A program made the position numbers and the translations under genes. Shown one piece after another: positions 58,840 through 64,000 of a stretch of 64,000 nt of DNA. Position 1 is the stretch's first letter; each line of letters opens with the position of its first letter. The stretch is from positions 8,166,001 through 8,230,000 of the forward strand of contig NC_063158.1 of assembly GCF_020921035.1 (NCBI RefSeq), given 5' to 3'. The DNA is from Rhodamnia argentea. Lineage: Eukaryota; Streptophyta; Magnoliopsida; Myrtales; Myrtaceae. Under the pieces are notes generated by a model. The model was not told the origin of the DNA. It did no database searches and worked only from the letters and a program-made list of their open reading frames with translations.

Positions 58840-59445
58840 ATTTGGGATGCCCGTCAAATCTTTTAATTTTACCAATTTAATTTAAAAAATTTTCACCTTT
58901 AATCAATTTTGATTAAAAATCGCCGTCGTGGACACCTGACGTCCTAAGTGGCACAGCCTCGTTGACGTGGATAATTTTTCATAAGATTTTAATGTTTTTT
59001 GAATTTGTTTATATATATTTTTTCTTTTGTTTCCTTTGATTTTCGTTTTTGTACTTTGCGGCGGGCAAGGGTCGCAAAGATCCGGGCAAGGCTAGGGTCG
59101 CCCGTGGTCGGTGAGGTGTTGCAGCCCTTGCCGGCGGCCGCAAGTGCTCGGTGACCCTTACCCTTACCGACCGCTAAGAACATAAACGGAAAAAAAGGGA
59201 AAAAAATGAGAAAAAATTAATACAAAATCCAAAAATATTAAATTATTATTAAAAATTATCGATGTCAGCACTGGTTGTGCCACGTAGGAGGACCGACATT
59301 CACGTCAACGATTTTTGGTCAAATTTGGCCGGAAGGACTCAATTAGCCAAATGTGAAAATGTTTAGGATTAAATTCGCAGAATTAAAAGGTTTAGGATTG
59401 AATCGGCAAACGTACAATAAATTTAGGATTTTTTGAATAATTTTT
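58840..59445. mobile_element. foldback element with GC-rich core
   Basis: Left-arm phrases 'cgtcgtggacacctgacgtc' and 'tcgttgacgtggataatttt' pair with right-arm 'cacgtaggaggaccgacatt' and 'ttggtcaaatttggccggaa'. The core at 59057-59170 has 'gcgggcaagggtcgcaaaga' and 'ccttgccggcggccgcaagt'. It is the same family as the elements at 33.9, 35.6, 38.2 and 61.6 kb. Confidence 0.75.
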
Positions 59446-61563
59446 CCCCGCCTGAATGACGAATCTAACCAATGATTGCACGACCTCATTGACAAAATGA
59501 TCAATATCGTGGTGCACAAAAACAGGATTTCGCCACGACGTGAGAATCCTCACAGAGGACACAGACCTATCGAGGGACGAGAGGAAGATGATGATAGAGA
59601 GGCTAGAAAATTTCGGCATCGCCGGCAATCTGGACCTCCATCATTCTGAGGCAACACATAGGGACGCCTGAAATTGCCCCGCCCCCTCTCTTTGTCGCGG
59701 TCTACGGATTTGCATCGCTGCTGCACAGTAATGTTGGCGGCCGCCGTTTTCGATTGCGGCCGCTGGGGCCGTGTGGACTCACACAAGCTGTTCTGCTTGG
59801 TATTAGCGAAATTCCTTTCACCAAAGGTTGATATTTGATTTTTATTGAATCGGGTTTTAGTGGCGATTTGGACTTGGAATTGGGTTCGCGTAACAAAGAT
59901 GAAGAACACTAAATCTAGAAGAAAGTAAATGCAAATACTGGAAATAGACAAAAATGAAAAATTGAAACTGAGAAAACGCATTAATTTGTGTTCATGGTCA
60001 AGGATATTCTTTACAAAAATTCAACACAGCTTTATATAGCATACTATAAAGTATAACTGCTCATAGGCAGTTAGTATTTAAATTAATGGTTACAATTGCA
60101 TCTCCAGAACATTAGGCTCCATGATCAGATGTTGGTCTTATCCACTAGCGGTTACAACTCCTCAATTACCATTGAACTTAACGGTTAGTCGATATCTTCA
60201 TCTTCCATTAGCATCTTCACTTTGTCTTCTTCGGATTTAATTTGCAGTCAACCAAATTTGTTAAGTGATTCTCGTTGGTCGTACGTATGTCGACCATTAT
60301 ATAACATGTAAGTTGACCAATCACTATAGTATGTCGGCAACTATAAATGATGGTCATCAATAATTATCAGTCATCGATAAGCCTTCATATCGTACTTAAC
60401 GCCGAGATCTATATCCATTCGGATTGCCATCAACGTCGATTAAAAAGGCTTGATCATTTTTTGGTGTCAACACATATATTGAGAAATTGGTTTAAGAAAG
60501 TCACCATGCCTCTGACAAGCAATAGGGTTCGAACAATCTGCTGCAAACAATGTTTGTTTACATATCGTCAAGGGACTTGGTGTGTTATAGTACTCATTTA
60601 CATTGTATGGCATTAATTTAGCGGGAAATGATCCTGCTCACATGAAGTCAATCAAGCAACGTTTAAGCATGTGTTTCAACATCAAAGATTTGAACGTTCT
60701 CAAACATTTCTCGATAATGGAAGTAGAACGTGTTTCAACGTTTAATCATCGGTAGAAGCTTAGTATCGAGCAAGGTCTGCTACTTCTAGTGAATTGCTAT
60801 GGCGTCCTAGTCATTTTTTGGACCTGCAAGTTTCGCATCCACAACCTATGCAGCCATATCATGATAACTAAGCCGCGATGCACATTCAACCTGTTTCGTT
60901 ATTTCCTGAACGAAAAGAACTCATGGAAGTAGAATGTCATTTTGTTCGAGAATGAATACAGTCCTTTACAACATAGAATGTCATTTAGAAAATTCGATCT
61001 CCTTTCCTATCTCAGAAAATGTACATTTATGTGTTTACGAAGTTTCGAATCGTAAATATCCTTAAAAAGGCTTTGGGTTGTGACAAATTCTGTTCTTTGA
61101 CAACAAGTTAGGCGTCATAAACCTTCATGCACCAATTTTAGGGGGTAGTAGCGAACGACGTGACCTGTAAGTTGTTGTCATTGCCAAAGTACTTTATTTG
61201 ATGTTCCATATACTTTCCTGGGGTTTCCCTTTTCCTTGTATGGTTTAGGTATGTGTCTTATTTCCTGGTGCATTACATGTTGACAGCTCAATGAAGATTC
61301 AACAATTGAGGGCTCTTTAGAACGGACTTTGTTAGCATAATTTTTTTTTTTTTTGGTGATTTTGAGACTAACAGTAGGTTGTGAGCCATAAAATCTTAAA
61401 ATAGTAGACCCCATAATAATTATTAATTATTTTTTGTGGCCGAAAACAGCAAAGACTGTTAGTATGATAGTTCTCATCTGGAAATTTACAGTATCACACA
61501 ATGGTTGATAGTTATTAAAGACATGTAGAAACAAAAAGTGAAAATGTGCAGTAGCAATGAATT
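59446..61563. other. intergenic
   Basis: Possibly retroelement-derived (59550-59981 stays open on the minus strand, with a GC-rich 'gcggccgctggggcc' patch), but there is no recognisable domain. The remainder is AT-rich spacer. Confidence 0.35.
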
Positions 61564-61880
61564 AGGGGAAAATTACCAAAAAAAAAAAGTAGTAAACATA
61601 TTTCACTTATGTCAATTCAATCATAAACCTTTTAAATTAGTAAATTTATTCCTAAACCTTTTGACAGTTTACTAATGTAGTCCATCCGGTTAATTTTAGC
61701 TATATCACCGACGTGGACATCGATCGCCTTATGTGGCATCATTGGTGTTAACATGGAAATTTTTTTAATTTTTAATCCATTTTCTCTTTTCTTTTCTTTT
61801 TCCTTTATTACAATTGGCAAGGGCCCCGGTATCCTCGCCAACCACTAGGTGAGGGCTTTCAAGCCCTCGCCGGCCTTGGC

Positions 61881-62400
61881 TAATGGAAGTGCGCAGCAGA
61901 AACCCGATACCTTTGTCTGGAAAGATCATTAAGAGGGAGCCCAAATTCGAGCCCATTAATATATCTAATCAAACCCGCATTCACTTAAAAGTTTAAGCTA
62001 ATGAGTTATGAGCCAACATGGATATATTAATTGCTTTAAACCACTTCAATTTTCAATGTGGAATTTCTTTAACACAACTCACTTACATGTGCATCCTAAC
62101 AATCCCTCCTTCACGTGAGAGCTCAATGTTAGGTTCGCTCCTCCTTAATTCGGGTATCATTTCACATCAGCTTATCTCAAGTTGAATCTCCATCAAAACC
62201 CAACTTCATAACCATGAAGCCCACCTTTGGGCCTACTCGGTAATCTCAAGGGACACCAACAATCTGCTCTGATACCATTTGATGGGAGCGCACGTGCGAA
62301 GTCCGATACCTTTGTTTAGGGAGATCACCAAGAGAGAGCTCAAGTTCGAGCCTGTTAATATATCCAGTCAAACCCATAGTGACTTTAGAAAAGCTGAACA
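61881..62400 (-). mobile_element. TRIM retroelement, family 2 (truncated)
   Basis: On the minus strand: an LTR of about 221 bp (plus-strand 61881-62101, TAATGG...CCTAACA), bordered at 62102 by a polypurine tract (plus-strand complement ATCCCTCCTTCAC). The primer-binding site is complementary to initiator tRNA-Met (plus-strand GCTCTGATACCA, 62266-62277). A second LTR begins at 62280 (TGATGGGAGC) but stops matching near 62400. No coding capacity, as expected of a terminal-repeat retrotransposon in miniature. Confidence 0.75.
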
Positions 62401-62444
62401 GAGAGCACTTCGGGACGACGGACTCTAGAATACGCGGAGATTAG

Positions 62445-63235
62445 TATTGGGTGGTCTTGGGCTCTCTCATCTCAAAAGCTAGCTCAAAGGGTGAGCCTTT
62501 CCCTTACGTTTATAAACCGACCACTAGCCCCTTTCATAACCGATGTGGGACAGCCCTCGCAATCTTCCCCTCACATATCGGGCCATGGGTAAAAAGCAGC
62601 AACAACCCGTATTTCTCTCGTATGATTGTTGGGTCCAGACTTGTTGGTAACCTTGGCTCTGATACCAATGTTGGATAGTCTTAGGCATCTATCATCCCAA
62701 AAGCTAGCTCAAAGGATGAGGTTTTCCCTCACACTTATAAACGGACCACCAGCCCGTTCCACAACCGATGTAGGATAACCCCAACAATCTCCTCCTTACA
62801 CATTGGGCCATAGGTTGGAGGCAACGACAACTCGTATCTCTCCTGTGTGATTGTTAGGTCCAGACTTGTTGGTAATCCGGGCTTTGATACTAGTGTGAGT
62901 GGTCTTGAGCCTCTCTCTTCCCAAAAGCTAACTCAATGGATATGGCTTTCCCTTATACTTATAAACCAACCACCAGTCCTTTCCACAATCGATATGGGAC
63001 AACCCCAACAATCTCCCCTTCACACGTTGGCCCATGGGTGGGAAGCAACGATAACCCGTATCTCTCCCGAGTGATTGTTGCATCCAGACTTGTTAGTAAT
63101 TTGGACTTTGATACTAGTGTTGGGTGGTCTTGGACCTTTCTCTTCCCAAAAGCTAACTCAAAGGATGAGGCTTTCTCTCACACTTATAAATCGATCACCA
63201 ACTCTTTCCACAACCGATATGGGATAACCCCAACA
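62445..63235 (-). mobile_element. TRIM retroelement, family 1, tandem multimer (4 LTRs)
   Basis: Four LTR copies of about 117 bp start at 62445, 62669, 62894 and 63118 (plus-strand TGTTGG... to ...CCCAACA), a period of 224-225 bp. They are separated by three internal domains of about 106-107 bp. Each internal domain shows, on the minus strand, a tRNA-Met primer-binding site (plus-strand GGCTCTGATACCAA at 62655-62668; decayed as TTTGATACTAG in the later units) and a purine-rich tract next to the LTR (plus-strand ATCTCCTCCTTACAC or ATCTCCCCTTCAC). It has no protein-coding capacity. The array looks like LTR-internal-LTR-internal-LTR-internal-LTR, expanded by unequal recombination. Confidence 0.85.
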
Positions 63236-63640
63236 CCGGCCAAGGTCACGGCCCTCACTTGTTGCGGGTAACGGCGGTGACCCTCGCCAGGTCCGGGTGA
63301 GGGTGCCTTGTTTAAGCCCTCATTGGCTGATAGAGAGGTAACCCTCGCCCAAATCTTGCGTGGGTCAACCTCTCGTCCGGCCTACGAGAGCAGCACTCGC
63401 CGGATTGGGTGAGGGCGACCCTCACCTATCCTTCTCCGGCCATAGCACTGGCAGCTTTGCACGGGACGATCAACGCTAACTAGACGGGCATGTCAACGTT
63501 TTTCGATCATGATTGGTCGGAAGGACTATATTAACAAATCATCAAAAGGTTTAGGACGTAATTGGCACAATTGAAATATTTATGATTAAGTTGGCACAAT
63601 TGTAATAGGTTTATGATTTTTTTTTTTGTAATTTTTCATG

Positions 63641-64000
63641 TAAAAAATTACATAAGTGTTACATCCCAATTTCACATGTAAAATCTATAATATTTAAACA
63701 TGAACTATAAAAATTTAACCTCTTTCTTTTGTACTTACACTTGAAAATGCTTGCCGTTAAAGACTTATAAAATCTGCAAAAGCACTGATTAGGAATGACT
63801 CAACAAAATTTTACACACACGGATATATGTCATGACTAATTTTATTCGACATAGCTTTCTAGAAATAAATTTGAATTAATGCATGCAATGTGCAAGGCAA
63901 AACACTAGCTTTAGTCTGATAACCACTTTAGTTGTACAACTAAAATCAAAGTGTTACGTAGAATTTTATTAATCAGTCTAAAATAATTCGTGTTTCAGGT
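63641..64000. other. intergenic right edge
   Basis: AT-rich DNA. Nothing recognised. Confidence 0.4.

Larger units (their letters stand above)
61564..63640. mobile_element. foldback element split by nested TRIM insertions
   Basis: The left part, 61564-61880, has 'gggaaaattaccaaaaaaa', 'attcaatcataaacctttta', 'ccgacgtggacatcgatcgc', a T-rich tract and the GC-rich 'ccctcgccggccttggc'. The right part, 63236-63640, resumes with 'ccggccaaggtcacggccct', 'tcatgattggtcggaaggac' and 'aattggcacaattgtaatag'. The right arm is inverted relative to the left. Everything between (61881-63235) is retroelement sequence, so the foldback came first and the TRIMs inserted later. Confidence 0.75.

Noticed and set aside
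60526..60545. tRNA B-box-like GGTTCGAACA
   Set aside because: No A box, acceptor stem or cloverleaf could be drawn around it.

Overview
The window looks like nuclear DNA of a flowering plant, probably a eudicot. Genes are widely spaced and have long introns. Proteins are plant-type (CC-NB-ARC-LRR receptor, plastid DUF4079 protein, small LysM protein). Intergenic DNA is full of hAT-type MITEs, foldback elements, TRIM retroelements and LTR or copia debris. The common foldback type, whose arms contain the phrase 'aggactgaattggcacaat' and related forms, resembles repeats I associate with Myrtales such as Eucalyptus. That placement is an inference from memory, not a measurement.

Layout. 0.5-3.5 kb: an RPM1-like NLR pseudogene, followed by an intact 351-bp hAT MITE with an 8-bp target duplication. 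6.5-10 kb: a three-exon gene for a small Ser/Ala-rich plant protein I cannot name. 11.1-11.3 kb (minus): a 75-residue secreted peptide precursor. 13.9-16.8 kb: a complete but mutated hAT transposon with BED-finger transposase, sitting 242 bp upstream of the next start codon. 17.0-23.2 kb: RPN9, a 26S proteasome lid subunit, in six exons. 25.6-28.7 kb (minus): AE7/CIAO2-type cytosolic Fe-S assembly factor, whose first coding intron is a U12-type AT-AC intron. 30.1-30.5 kb: an intronless SUMO-like open frame broken by one amber codon and ending exactly at Gly-Gly. 32.1-32.4 kb: a small secreted LysM protein. 33-41 kb: mostly foldback elements and unassigned DNA. 41.8-43.2 kb (minus): a single-exon membrane-anchored BCS1-type AAA-ATPase. 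45-49 kb: repeats and a decayed copia reverse transcriptase. 50.9-52.0 kb: a plastid DUF4079 protein with a GC-AG first intron. 55.1-56.3 kb: a proline-rich protein with a clear TATA box. 57-64 kb: a second copy of the hAT MITE in inverted orientation, more foldbacks, and a foldback split by nested TRIM retroelements, one of them a tandem multimer with a period of about 224 bp.

The genes do not form a pathway. RPN9, AE7, DUF4079 and the AAA-ATPase are ordinary cellular genes. The NLR and SUMO-like loci are probably dead. The most notable observations are the U12 intron in AE7, the SUMO-like frame ending at Gly-Gly, the tandem TRIM array inside a foldback element, the hAT insertion in the RPN9 promoter, and the small secreted peptide. 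I saw no tRNA, rRNA or CRISPR feature and no clearly new multigene system.
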